Part shown: in pieces, positions 37,645 through 57,786 of the stretch
How positions within the stretch are numbered: position 1 is the stretch's first letter
How the letters are laid out: each line of letters begins with the position of its first letter
From: Antennarius striatus
Taxonomy: Eukaryota > Chordata > Actinopteri > Lophiiformes > Antennariidae
Assembly (NCBI RefSeq): GCF_040054535.1
Contig: NC_090782.1
Location: 19,313,001-19,377,000 of the forward strand
Length of the DNA stretch: 64,000 bases
Reading direction: 5' to 3'
Program-made: the position numbers and the translations under genes
The notes under the pieces: model-generated
The model's input: the letters and a program-made list of their open reading frames with translations, nothing else
What the model was told of the DNA's origin: nothing
Databases searched by the model: none

Positions 37645-40600
37645 ATGATGGAGACAGAGCAGAATGCTGGGAGTTGTACTGCTCCGGGCCAAAGTGCTGT
37701 CAGAACCTGGCTTTTCTCCAGCACAAGAGGTATTGAGAGATCAGCTTCTGTTGACTGTCAGGAAAAGTTCACAGGCAAAAAACTCAGCCTGGAGTTTTGA
37801 CAGAGCTTGTTACCCATGACCTGAGGCAAACTGTTCAAATCCCCCCGAATGCTGAGCTTTGCCATTATCCTTTGAACTGATTTATTTTATTTTCTTCAAC
37901 TCTTGTTCACCTTTATCCAAGGAAATTGTCCTAAATCAGTTTTGACTTACTTTGATTTACTTTTATTCAGCATTAATTATTTTGGGATTTAATCCAATGA
38001 GCATGTGGTCTGTCTGAAATTTCATGTCCATCCAACTGAATTCATTTCGTCAGCAGAAAGTTCAACATTTTCTTCTTAAATCTATGGGAGCTTGTGCCAG
38101 TTCTCGTTACCTACATTGCATCTCATGCTTTCCCACTGCATTTGAATGCCACACGCCTTCAGCAGAGCATACATGAAAAATTTGACCATCTGTCTTTTTA
38201 TTTTCGGTTTTATTTTTCAAATGCATCGCTTGTAAATCCTTAAAATGTTCAAAGGTTCAATGCTGATCAGTTAAAATGTATTTTAAAGGTATTCACTTTT
38301 CAGTGTAAAAGTGAATTCTGTCACAAATGACAACCACACATTGCAGTTAGGGGACAATGAATGACATGATAGCTGTTAGCTACTGGATGGATAATATTAA
38401 CATCAGTAAAGTTTAGTACGTTACGTCCTCTATTCTGACTTTTGATGGAAGTTTTGTTTAAATCTGCTGGGAAATGGGAGCGTTTTTAGTTGACTGCTTG
38501 TTCCTCCTTCATGCACCACTGGAGGGTGTCCAGTTGTTCCAGCTGCTTAACAAATACTATTACCGTTACATTTGAGCTTTACTGGAAACAGGTTTCCAAA
38601 TTGGAGCGGCTTTTATGTCAAGTAAATAAATGTCTGCTAGTCTGTTGTGAATGACAGGGTAGACTAATTTCAAATACTTCCCTTTGCAAACAGGATTTGT
38701 CAGTAAAGCTGTGACTTTTCTTCTTAAGAAATATAAATTTTCCATCTTGTATGTTAAACATTAGCCCGGTGAGGTCATATTTCAGTCTATAAAAACATGC
38801 AGAAGTCATACATTGACGATAAAACACCTTAGCAAGCATTATAAAATTTAATAAGGCATGAAATTTGATGCTGTAGTTAGGTCAAGCCAACAAAAGCAAA
38901 TGCAAGACGTGGGCTAAACACTGCTTTTAAATGGTAGATACTAGATAGTAAATTTGGAAAGAAGGAATTTGTGACTGTTAAGGAGCACTCTGGCTCAATG
39001 AGTCATACCAAGCAAAACATTTTAATGGATATGTTTCATCACCAGGAGCACTGGGTGAAGGTTGGGGAGATGCTGTAATCAACATCATGGAATATTCAAA
39101 ATGTTCAATTTCTTTTATCACCACTCAAAAACACAATCTTTTACTGACCCAAACTGAAGTGTTTCTGTGATTTGAACCACGAGGTGAAATCAGTTCTGGT
39201 CCACGGAGTCAATCATCCACACTTTTTTTGTCTTTTCTCATTTTGTTTGTTTGTTTGTTGTTCTGTTGTTTTGTTGTGGGGGGGGGTATTGTTATATTGT
39301 TTTTGTTGCTTTGTTTTAGCTGATTTTGATGTTTTTATTTCCCTTGGCTTTCCTTTACTGTGTTTGTCTTCAACATAAGCGTCAGTAATACTTTGACTGC
39401 CATTACATTTTTTGAAATACAAATTTGGAATCCAAAAATTTTGAAATGACTGAAAATGGTCCAAAAACAATCAGGAGAGGTGCATTATAATGTACCAATG
39501 ACAGGAAAGGTGTTAGAGTCCATATTACAATAACATTTACACCACCTTATCCAACGACCCACGACCTTTAGAGAAATGGAGACAGCTTTAGGAATAATGG
39601 GAACATAAACTGAGAAAATTGAACCATAAAGGGGGAATGAAGCTCAACCCAGACACCTCAAAAACCACATCGTTAAACAAAATGACCTTAGAATGGAATA
39701 TTGATTTGTGTTGTAAAATGTGTTTGTGCTGAACATTAAACTAAACAGTAACTGTAAACCAATAAATGTTACACAATGAGAATGAAGCTGTTCAAGCAAG
39801 GACCTTTGTTACCACACAAGTTTACTGCTAAATTACAGTTTTCATTTTAAAAAATGGAAATTAAAAATTTTTCTTACACAGACAAAAAACAGCTTTTAAA
39901 CAGTAGGTGCTGCAGAGGTGACACAGAACTAGACGAAGGAGTGCAAAATTATCAAGAACACAAATACACATGAACTTTTTTAAAAAAATGTTATGCTTTG
40001 CTTTCACACAGTTTGTCCTATGCCCTAAACTGTCATCACCTCTCCTCATGTTGCCTAGAAACACCCAGACTACCGAGTGACGTGACGCGTTTCTCTGGAG
40101 AAGGGGTCCGCTATAAAGCCAAGTTGATCGGAGTGGACGCCGTACCCGATGCCCACGGAGACAAGATGTGCTGGGACTCTATGATGAAACTCAAGGTATT
40201 CTGTTGTTCATTTACCACAGTAATTCTTTCACACAGGAATATTTCCACGCTTAAAAGTTTTATATTTTCAAATACTCAAGATTTTGTGGCAACATGGCCA
40301 ATAGGAGATGAGTTCTATTCAAGCCAAAAATGTGTGGCTGAATTTACTGTAACTAGACTAGTGTTGAATTTAGGTCTGTACACTGACATACTACAGAAAG
40401 TATGACGTGAAATTAGGCGTGCTGGGTTTTGACTACACACAGCATAAATTTTGTGTACAGTATGAGAAAGGGTCAGAGATGATATATGCTGCATGAACCG
40501 ACTTCAGATACAAAAATGTCTGGTTTCAATGACCCAGAATTCATTGCATTTTCTCAAAATTTTTTGCCTGATGAAGCATCACTGTGGAGTACTTTCGCTC

Positions 40601-43600
40601 CAGTGTTTTGGAGTTGAGCAGCATCACACATCCCTGTAGGGTTAACCAGCTAACGAGTGCATCAATACATTCTTGAACACCGCTTTAAGCAAACATATTA
40701 ACTCAATGACATGATTGAGTTTTTGAACGTCACATACCGACTCTCAGTCAAACTTTCCCTGCCAGAGAGCCTTTAAAATGCTGTTAACAAAAACTGGGCT
40801 GTACATTCAGTTCAAGGACACAAAAACTGCGTAATAAGAAGATCTGTGACGTCAGGCTTCACATGGGACCCGAACTTTGATCTCTTTCAGTGATGGGTCA
40901 TTTCTGTGACCCATCACTGAAAGGTTTTTCTCACTATGTAAACAGTGCTGTGTGGTGAAGTTACTCCGATCATCTCATTCAGACTTGGATGTGTTTGCAT
41001 TACAGGAACATTAAAACCATGTGCATCTGATCTAGAAGATAAACCAGATTTACCAAAAGACTATACATTCATGGCTGAACGAAGGCAAAAATATATTTAA
41101 TGCTAAAATGGTTATTCTAAGCAGATGATGTTTAGATGGTCTGCTTTGCTCTGCCCGATCACCCTGTAAACTCAACTCCTCTGTTTGTGCTCCAAATTTA
41201 AACCACTCATACTTTTCTTTTTATTCTTCTTCTTTTTTCTTTACTCCATCTGCTTTAGGGGTTGGAAGAAGCAGTGAGAAGACAAGGAAAACATAAGCAG
41301 AGAATTTGGCTCAAAGTTTCCTCCAGTGGCCTGAAGATCGTGGACGAAAAGACAGGGGTGAGTGCCTTCTCATTGTGTTGTTGTGCACTACTAGCTCCCT
41401 CTCATGCTAATGGTTAAGAGCATTTTTGTTTATGATGTGCAACAAACAACACAAAAACATCCTTGTTGGGTTGTAATTGCCCTTTGTAATCCAGCCTGGT
41501 TTTATTTTTCCCCAAACTGCAAAATTCTCAGATTCACTCAGGAGGCGAAGCAGAAAGTGGAACACGGATCAGTGTCACAAAACTTGATTCCAGAAGTTTA
41601 CTTTCTGTTTTACAGGCAAAATTCATATTTAACATGTTTCCATCTCAAAAGCACAATTTGTCATTTTCTGTATGTTTGGGGTTTTTTTTACAAAAATAAT
41701 CTGCTAGATGTTAGTGGTGGAAAAGAAGGAGATGATGAAAGGAATGGGGAAGTTTTGTTTCCCATGTTTCCCATGAGAAATTAACTTTATGTGGAAGTCT
41801 GCATGTGGAGATCTGCATTTTAGTCCCTCGTCTGTCACAGTTTTGGTTTGCTTTACGGTTCAGTGATATTTGTGGTGAATACAAACGTCACAGATTCATT
41901 TGGTCAGTAGGTTAATTTTCTGTTCTTGCATACATATTGTTGCAGAGAACTCAGAGAACTGTCTTGCATTTTGTCAATAAAGATGTGTTTCATTCGAACA
42001 CTGTCTCACCCCTGTCGTTTAAACTAATATGCCCCCACCCACCCACCCCAACAGCATGATTTCAATAATAAAAAGTTCAAATCTTGTTGATTATTTTTAG
42101 GCTGTACTTCAAGATCATGACCGGAGCAGGATAACGTCTTTAATGAAGGACCAGTCTGACCCGAGAGCTCTGGCTTATGTTTACCAGCACCATGATTCCT
42201 TCAGTCTCTTCTACATCAAGATGGCCAGCCTGGTATGAGAAAGACATGATATTACCAAAGCATTTGCTCAGCTATCCAAACCATTCAAATTTAGCCATTA
42301 AAATCTTTTCCATGGCTACAGGAGTAAAAAAAAATCAAGCACCGAGGCATGCAGCCTTCCTCAGTGAATTTATAACTTGTTGCACATAAAGGAAGTCACC
42401 TGTGCACTAAGCAAGGCCCATAAAGACATTTAATGAGCGAATTTGGTGTTGAAGAACTTCACTGATCTGTACACAGTCCTGACCTCAACCCAATCGAACA
42501 CCCTTGGGATGAATTAGTCAAGAGATCGTGACTCAGGCCTTCTTTCACAACATCAGTGCTCTTCTGGAAGAATGATAAAAAATTCCCATAAACATCCTCC
42601 TAAACCTTGTGGACAGCCTTCCTAGAAGAGTTGACGCTGTTATAGCTTCAAAAGGCGGACCATCATGTTAAATCCGTTGTGTTAGGGATGGGATGCAATT
42701 AAAGTTCATATGCATGTGAATCTAAGTGAGCGAATACTTTTGGCAATATAGTATATAAGATGTTAAGATCATACAAATAAGTATTGATGTTAGTTACTGT
42801 ATTAGCCATGGTCGTTCATTTTTAAACATTGAAAACAAGATGAGCAGTAAAAGCTCAATTTGAGTCTGAAGGTCTCTTTAATGGTGAGTTATGGGTCAGG
42901 CCTGTTACACTATATTCTCCATTTCAGGACACCAATAAGACAGAATGGAAAAGTGCAATTTGTGTTCATTGTGCCAGTAATTTATAATTCTGAATTTCTG
43001 TGTATGAATTTCCATGTCTGAACCAGGCAGACCCAGTTCTGGCTGATATCACGGAGGTTTGTCAGGTTGTGGGCCAAGAGACAACACCAGAGGAACCTGC
43101 AGAGACACCAAAACAGGTAAGAGAAAATATTTACTCTGTTAATGAAGATTTTTTTATTTTTTTTATTTATTTTATATTTCTTATTTTTCAGGAAAATTAT
43201 TCAATTTTGTTTCCTTTTTTTTTTATTTTAGAATGATTCCATCTTGCTTCTAAATGGCAGTTCAGCCCCTCCAACTGAAGTAAGTGGAAAATATAATTAT
43301 TTCCAAATATTGGAAAGGACTTTGACATGTAAAAAAAACCTCAAATGTATTCTGTTCTCAAAATTCTTTTCAGGGTTCAGCTGCAGAGGACATCTTCAGT
43401 TCTCAGTCGGACTCTCCAGCTCCACAAATAAACCAAGTAAAATTAACACCAAAAAAAAAAACTTTGGGAAAAAAAACAAGAATCAATTTATATTTCAATG
43501 CTTTTAAATGAAAAAGATGCACAAATTTAACCCCAAGAGGAGAAAATTTTAGAAAATGCAGCACTGCTCCATGAATAGAATAGAATAGAATAGAATAGAA

Positions 43601-45496
43601 TAGAATAGAATAGAATAGAATAGAATAGAATAGAATAGAATAGATGATGATTCAATGGAGAATTTATATTTTTGCTGTAGTTGTATTTACTCTTTTTTCA
43701 TGCATACCTGTTAAAATTGATTAGTCGGATGTCGTTTGTCTCCCAGCTCCTTTACAGAACATTATTCCAATGCTGATTGAAATACATTTGCTTCAGAAAA
43801 ACTACTTATTTTCTACACCCATTAAACACAGATTTTAATATTTCTGCTGTCTCTTTTTTTACAGACATCTTCCTCCAGTGAGTTGCTGGAAGTTTTCTCC
43901 ACCCCAGTAATGGAGCCAATAATGTCAACCCAGAGCTCCTGCGTTGTTCAGCCAGGTCAGCTACATCATGTGTTTGGATACTTAATTAACCGTTATTCCA
44001 GTCCATCTACAACCTGAGACTTTTATTAAGTTGAGAGATTTGCAAGCAACGTGAATTAACAGACAGGACATCCATTAAGAAACAGAATGTTTCTGGCTAC
44101 AGGCCTTTTACCAAAAGCTCAAGGAGAGGATTGATGTATAAATCTAATTAAATATCAAGGCATGTAAATAAAATACCATTAAAGGAGGAGACTTATTCCA
44201 TCATAAAACTGGAATTCAAAGTGAGTCACTCCTGGCATCTTTCCTGTATTGTGTTTAATTGGAGCATTAATGCTTCTATGTGCGAGAAACACATGTAGGA
44301 CTTCCCATGATCTCCCTGTTTATGACGGGTTTGATGCACTCCTGAAGATCATGTTTCCCACCCGTAACGCAGAGGCAGACAGAGGAATGTGGAGTGTTTT
44401 ATAGTGTGTAAATGATGAAACAAGTACCTCACCCTTCAGCCTCTCTCCACACATGTTCAGTTCCCACACTGCTCCTCAATGTGCATGTTCACAGCCTTCT
44501 CCTGTATCTGTAAGAACAAAACAAGTCAGGTTTTAGTAGAGTAAAAATCAGGTTGTTAAAGCTTGCTTTCACAGTATGTCAGCATGTGTCAACTGTGTAA
44601 TGTCCACAGTCAATTATTGGGACACAATGATGTCATGTGCAATGTTTACATCTTGTTTACATCTCTGTGTTGATCCTTTAATGTTACTAAACAACAGCTT
44701 TTTATTAAAAGTATCGACATTACCCCATACATTGAGAAACGCAGAAGATATTTAAACTTAAGCAAGTGTATTTTCTGCTTGATTCATAACTCAAAAAAAT
44801 AATTAAATTTGGGATTGAGAATTTTAAAAATTTTTGAAGTTACACCTCTTATTTTAAAGAAACAAAAGAGAGATGTACCCTTACTGCAATACAGTAGTCT
44901 GAAAACTTAAACGCCACCTTGTGGTTTTGAATGAAATTGCCTTATCCAACTATTGGGAACCCAGGAAACTTTGGCATTGGGTTTGGAAAAACAATTTTGA
45001 TATATCTAATGTCCACAGAATGTTTTGTTTAGTTGAGTATGGCCAAAAATTAAAATGTATTTGCACAACCAGAACAATTTTAAAATCCCTCTTTTAACAT
45101 CTTTGTGTCTCAGAGTCTCCACAGCCAAAGCTCTCCAGCTCCCAGATTCTCTCCATGTTCCCACAACACCCTGTTGGGGGATCTCCATACTCATCTCCCC
45201 CATACTCTCCCACCAACATGCCCTGGGTTCAACATGGTCTTCAGGGGAATCAGTGGGCAGGCCCCGCTGTGGCGCCATGGCCTGCAGTGCCCAGCGGTTT
45301 GCCTACATGGTCGCCAGCAAACAGCCAGACCAAAGCTCCAGGTTCTCAACCAGAACTGATGAGGGGTGGAAACACGCCAACTTCCCCCACTGCTGTCAAC
45401 GGGTTCCCTACCGCTCTAAACCACCTATATGTCCCCACTGGGCCTACAGTACCGCATCAGTCAGCTCCCCCTATCTTGGACCAATATCTTAAGTGA
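37645..45496 (+). CDS. Disabled (DAB1/DAB2)-family PTB-domain adaptor, short form
   Basis: A cytosolic adaptor. Nine coding exons: 37645-37729, 40059-40195, 41259-41357, 42101-42232, 43027-43116, 43232-43279, 43374-43436, 43865-43955 and 45114-45496, all GT/AG and phase-consistent, giving 375 aa. The PTB/DAB domain spans about residues 40-165: [74 protein letters not shown] and [13 protein letters not shown], matching DAB1/DAB2, whose PTB binds NPxY tails and phosphoinositides. After it comes a Ser/Thr/Pro-rich tail with several Trp-Pro motifs (residues 250-375). Unlike DAB2 (about 770 aa) it lacks the Lys-rich leader and any visible DPF or NPF motif. Its neighbours, an EP4 receptor and a FYB adaptor, match DAB2's neighbours. 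The first exon (MMETEQ...) is inferred from phase and splice sites. It is neither clearly DAB1 nor DAB2. Confidence 0.85.
40884..40923. repeat. Perfect 17-bp palindrome with 6-nt loop
   Basis: ctttcagtgatgggtca (40884-40900) and its exact reverse complement (40907-40923) flank tttctg, within intron 2 of the DAB-like gene. Confidence 0.9.
42440..42765 (+). mobile_element. Tc1/mariner-type transposase relic
   Basis: With stops and shifts the plus strand reads like the end of a Tc1 transposase ([14 protein letters not shown] near 42484, then [10 protein letters not shown]-like text). It ends with gcgaatacttttggcaatat and agta, the usual terminus of such elements. It is in intron 4 of the DAB-like gene. 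The 5' end is not recognisable. Confidence 0.7.
43573..43643. repeat. (TAGAA)n microsatellite
   Basis: About 14 pentanucleotide units in intron 7 of the DAB-like gene. Confidence 0.97.
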
Positions 45497-46058
45497 TAAA
45501 GTGGCTGGATGAGAAAATTTCCCATAGCTTGATGGTTTTTGATTGGGTTGATGAGTTTGTGGATTATTCAGGTTTCTCCCGTCGATATGTGTCTTTAATT
45601 TTTGTAATTCTAAATTCCCAATTAATTTTATTTTGAAGGTTTTATGTTGTATGCTGCTTTGCTTTCTTTAACTCCTGTATTATATCTTCATTAGGTTTAC
45701 TCATACACTCTACCTGCAGAATAAAATACAGCCATTTGACTTTGTCTTATTTTCCTTCAGACCTTGGGTTTAATAGATAAGATATCACATGAAACACACT
45801 TTGCTATCTATTTTCTACAAAAGTCCTTATTGTATTCTGTGTGTTATTATTAGACATTTTCAAACACATGATCAGTAAACTGAAATGAAACAAACTTTCT
45901 GGCACCATGTTAATGTTTCTCTATTGTTAACCCCACGTCGTGTCATACCTAGAGCATTTCCTCATTTGTAGTCAGTCTCTACAGTAGCATCAGCCAGCAT
46001 CCTGATTCACTGATCATGGAGTACTTTTTCCATCACTAAACCATCACCAAAGGCAAAT
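45497..46058. other. 3' UTR of the DAB-like gene and promoter of the FYB-like gene
   Basis: A polyadenylation signal AATAAA is at about 45719. The rest leads to the proposed first exon of the FYB/PRAM1-like gene; no other feature is seen. Confidence 0.5.
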
Positions 46059-54413
<8,355 letters not shown>

Positions 54414-55422
54414 TATACGTATATCCAAACACAAGCAAAAGGACAGAACACAGAGAGACACACAGCTGCACACACTTTTCCAAGACTACCATTTAGAAAA
54501 TCAGTAATTCTAAGATATATAAATCCATACCCATAAGCCAGGAATGTGGCTCAAGCCAGTGTCAACTGTAGACCCTCAACTTTGCCAAGCAAATACAGTA
54601 GTACCATGAGTTTTATGAATCCATACCCATCTGGATTTGTTTCCTTAAGTGACTTCACCTGGGACCATTTTTCTTTTTATAAGCAGAATTCTAATGTCTG
54701 TGCTATACAGACAGGTTTGCTCTTACAGGTAAAATCCCTTTTTTCCTGACAAAACACATATATATTTAAAATGAAAATCCTGCATAATCGCATTGTCAAA
54801 CTGCTTGTATAAAAATCAAATACACTATAATGGTTCTGGTTTACTTTGCTCGACTTCTGAGAAAATGTAAATTGAATAAATGTGTTTTTTCTGGTAGTTG
54901 TGTAATTGATTAAACTTTATTCTTGAATTTAAAAAAATGTATCCATTGTTGTTTTTTAATAGATATCTATCAGCCATAACAAGCTAGTTTACCTTTAGTA
55001 ATGAAAAAATAATCCCCAACAGATGACATGATATATTGATCATGTCAGTACAACTGTTATACAGTAGTCATATGTACAGGTATATAAATAAAGTCGTAAT
55101 TCCGAATCAGGTTTTATCATGGGTGAAACTTCCACAAAAAGTTTCTTTAAAATTGAAATGTTAATTAATTTATTTTTAAAGTTTATCTATTCATGATTTT
55201 TTTTTTTTAATGAAACCCGAAACCTTTCCGGATAACCAGTTTCTGAGTGGAAGAGGACAGGAAGTCAGTAGAAGTTCGATTGAATGTGATCGTTTACCTT
55301 TGTCTAGTTTTTACTTCCTGTTTCAAAGTTCAGTCGTGAACAGCTATTTGACAACACTAGAGTGTCCTCGCTGGACCGTCACAGTTCCCGTGTTTTCTAG
55401 TTTTTTTTTACTACAGGCAAAC
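54414..55422. other. FYB-like 3' UTR and pex11g promoter
   Basis: AATAAA signals at about 54876 and 55087 are candidate ends for the FYB-like transcript. From 55200 the sequence leads to the pex11g start; no TATA box or other clear motif is seen. Confidence 0.5.
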
Positions 55423-57786
55423 ATGCAGGAGTCTGTGGAGTCTCTTGTGCGAACGCTGGAGTCCTACAGAGGGAGAGATAAAGTTGTAAGTGTTTGTGGA
55501 ATTTACGATTGTGTAGCAGTCGTCATTGGCAGAGACTTGTTCAGATTAGTTTTAAATTATTTGCGTATACATGACGTCACTTGAGCGTCACTTGAACGAA
55601 TTAAACCCCCCTCATCCAAACGCAAGTAAGGCGTGCACCGTCAGCAAGGACATCCTCAAGATTTGTCATAGTAAGTAAAAAAAAATAAAATCATAGATCC
55701 ACCTCTGTGTGATCCACTGAACGGACAAACACACAAATAAAACAAGCAAACACACAAACAAAATAATGATGGTGGACGGCACTTCGTCCGTGTGGAGATA
55801 ATAATATGTTAAGAAATAAATTATTAACCACAACTAAGAAATGATTCATAAAGACTTAATCAGGAGACGATGGTAAATAATTCTCAAAATATTTATATTT
55901 CTAAGTAATATTATGGTATAATATTATATTATTTATTATTATTGTTATTATTACTATATAGTAATATTATAATGATATATATATAATTAGATAAAAAAGA
56001 AAGAAGATTAGTTAATTTCCCCGATGGAACCTCCATAAGGGATCAATAAAGTTCTACTCTACTCTCTATCGCAAAAAGAAAATTCCTCTTCCTCGCATGA
56101 TATCATTTTTATACTAATAATGGCAATACTACTACTACTACTAACAACAATAATAATATTAACACATGCTCATGCTGTGTCTATAATTATGTCAGCATTG
56201 AAATAAATGAAATTGTTCCACACTTTATTACATTATCAGTTTTAGTTCACCGCTGAATTTAAAGTCTCACCTATGCCCCCCTCTGTTGTCTCTTCAGTTG
56301 TACTTCAGGCTTTTTTTCTATTATAACCTGTTTTTCAGATTAGGACAGTCTGTTATGGCTCTCAGCTGATTGGAGGAGTTCTTAACCGGAAGACTGAATC
56401 AGAAGTTTCATCTCAACAACTTGGGAGAAGTCTGCTGCTGTTTTCTGCACAGCTCAGCCACTGCCGAACAGTGCTGAGGCTGTTTGATGATCTATCCATG
56501 ATGGCTTACTCCCACAGCTATGGGATGGGGGCCGGGGTGAGTTGCAAAACAACATTTGGCTCCATCTTTTTTCTTCTCTCATGTCTTGTCAAACTTCTTT
56601 TTTTTCTTTTCAATCAGTTATGGTGATTTAGCCTGAAACTTGGCACAAAAGTTATCTGCTTGTTATCTGACATTAGCTGCTTTAATGCAATATCTATTCA
56701 GTTAGCATACAATTAAACCTTTACAGTGGGTGTGTTTGCTAAGATCCTTTGGCTTCTTAATGTTTTATTAAAATGTATTTGTCAGAATGAAAAGGTTACC
56801 ATATAAACAAATAATTAGTTATGGAAATTATATGGTGCATAGGTGCATACAGCGTTAATGTGTCTTATGTGTCTTTTGTAGGAGGAGGACAAAGGCTTGC
56901 GCTGGATATCAGTGCTGACCAATGTGGCCGACCAGCTGTATTATCCCTGTGAACACATTGCGTGGGCTGCTGATGCTGAGCTCATTAAAGTGAAATCTGA
57001 TAAATGGTGGCTATTTGGAACGGTGCTCTGGGGAACATCGCTGCTACTGGGAATACTCAGGTCTGAGATCATCTATCGGCAAATCACATTAAATAACCTG
57101 ACTGTATATGCTGTAGATATATTGATGAATCAAATGTGATAACAAAGATTTATTACAATAAATGTTAGGCTTTAGAGGTAGAATAAGATTTTCTTTCAGT
57201 ACCTAAAGCACTTAGTGAGACTGAGCACTAACCTAGTCAGTGGCTATACTTACCAAAAAATTTCATTCTAAGATGAAGTATTGTGTGAATGTTTCACTCC
57301 TCAGATCACTCCGAGTTCTGATCTTACTGAAGAAGAAGCTGAAGACATGTCAGAAGGACAGCAGTGGTAACAGGTGTGGTATCTGCATTTGGTATGCAGT
57401 TAATATTGGGATGTCGTGTTGGGAAATATCATTACTTCATGAACATACTAATAAAGACATACTTTCTACTTATATTGAACCATGCCAAAGGGCGTAAATG
57501 CACGCAATGGAAAGAAACTGACGTTCCCAGTTGAAGATTAACGTGGTAAAGTGTTGTGTTTTTCTTCAGCAGTTGCTCTCAGCTCCACAGACAGATGCAA
57601 AGGGAGATTCTTTCTGTCCTCAGCAGCATGGCTGACATCAGTAATGCCATTCATTGGATGCCGGCCGGCTTCTTGTGGGCGGGACGATTCCCCGACTGGT
57701 TGGTGGGTCTGATGGGTACTGTCTCATCTGTTATTGGTTTGGTCCAGATGAATACAGACAGCAGGAACCAAGCAGACATTTTATAG
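55423..57786 (+). CDS. pex11g: PEX11G, peroxisomal membrane protein 11C
   Basis: A peroxisomal membrane protein that helps elongate and divide peroxisomes with other PEX11 proteins and FIS1. Five coding exons: 55423-55485, 56339-56536, 56882-57060, 57305-57373 and 57570-57786, giving 241 aa, the same length as human PEX11G. Landmarks: TLESYRGRDKVIRTVCYGSQ, FSAQLSHCRTVLRLFDDL, ISVLTNVADQLYYPCEH, AWAADAELI, then a membrane segment (WWLFGTVLWGTSLLLGIL), a basic loop (LKKKLK), the amphipathic QMQREILSVLSSMADISNAI, HWMPAGFLWAGRFPDWLVGL and a C-terminal membrane helix. The start is the first ATG of the family N-terminus. The exon 5 acceptor has a nearby CAG alternative, but only the chosen one keeps phase. 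Confidence 0.96.
56012..56072 (+). repeat. LINE 3' tail with CTACT repeat
   Basis: gttaatttccccgatgg, then gatcaataaagtt and a CTACT-like run, in pex11g intron 1. Confidence 0.6.
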
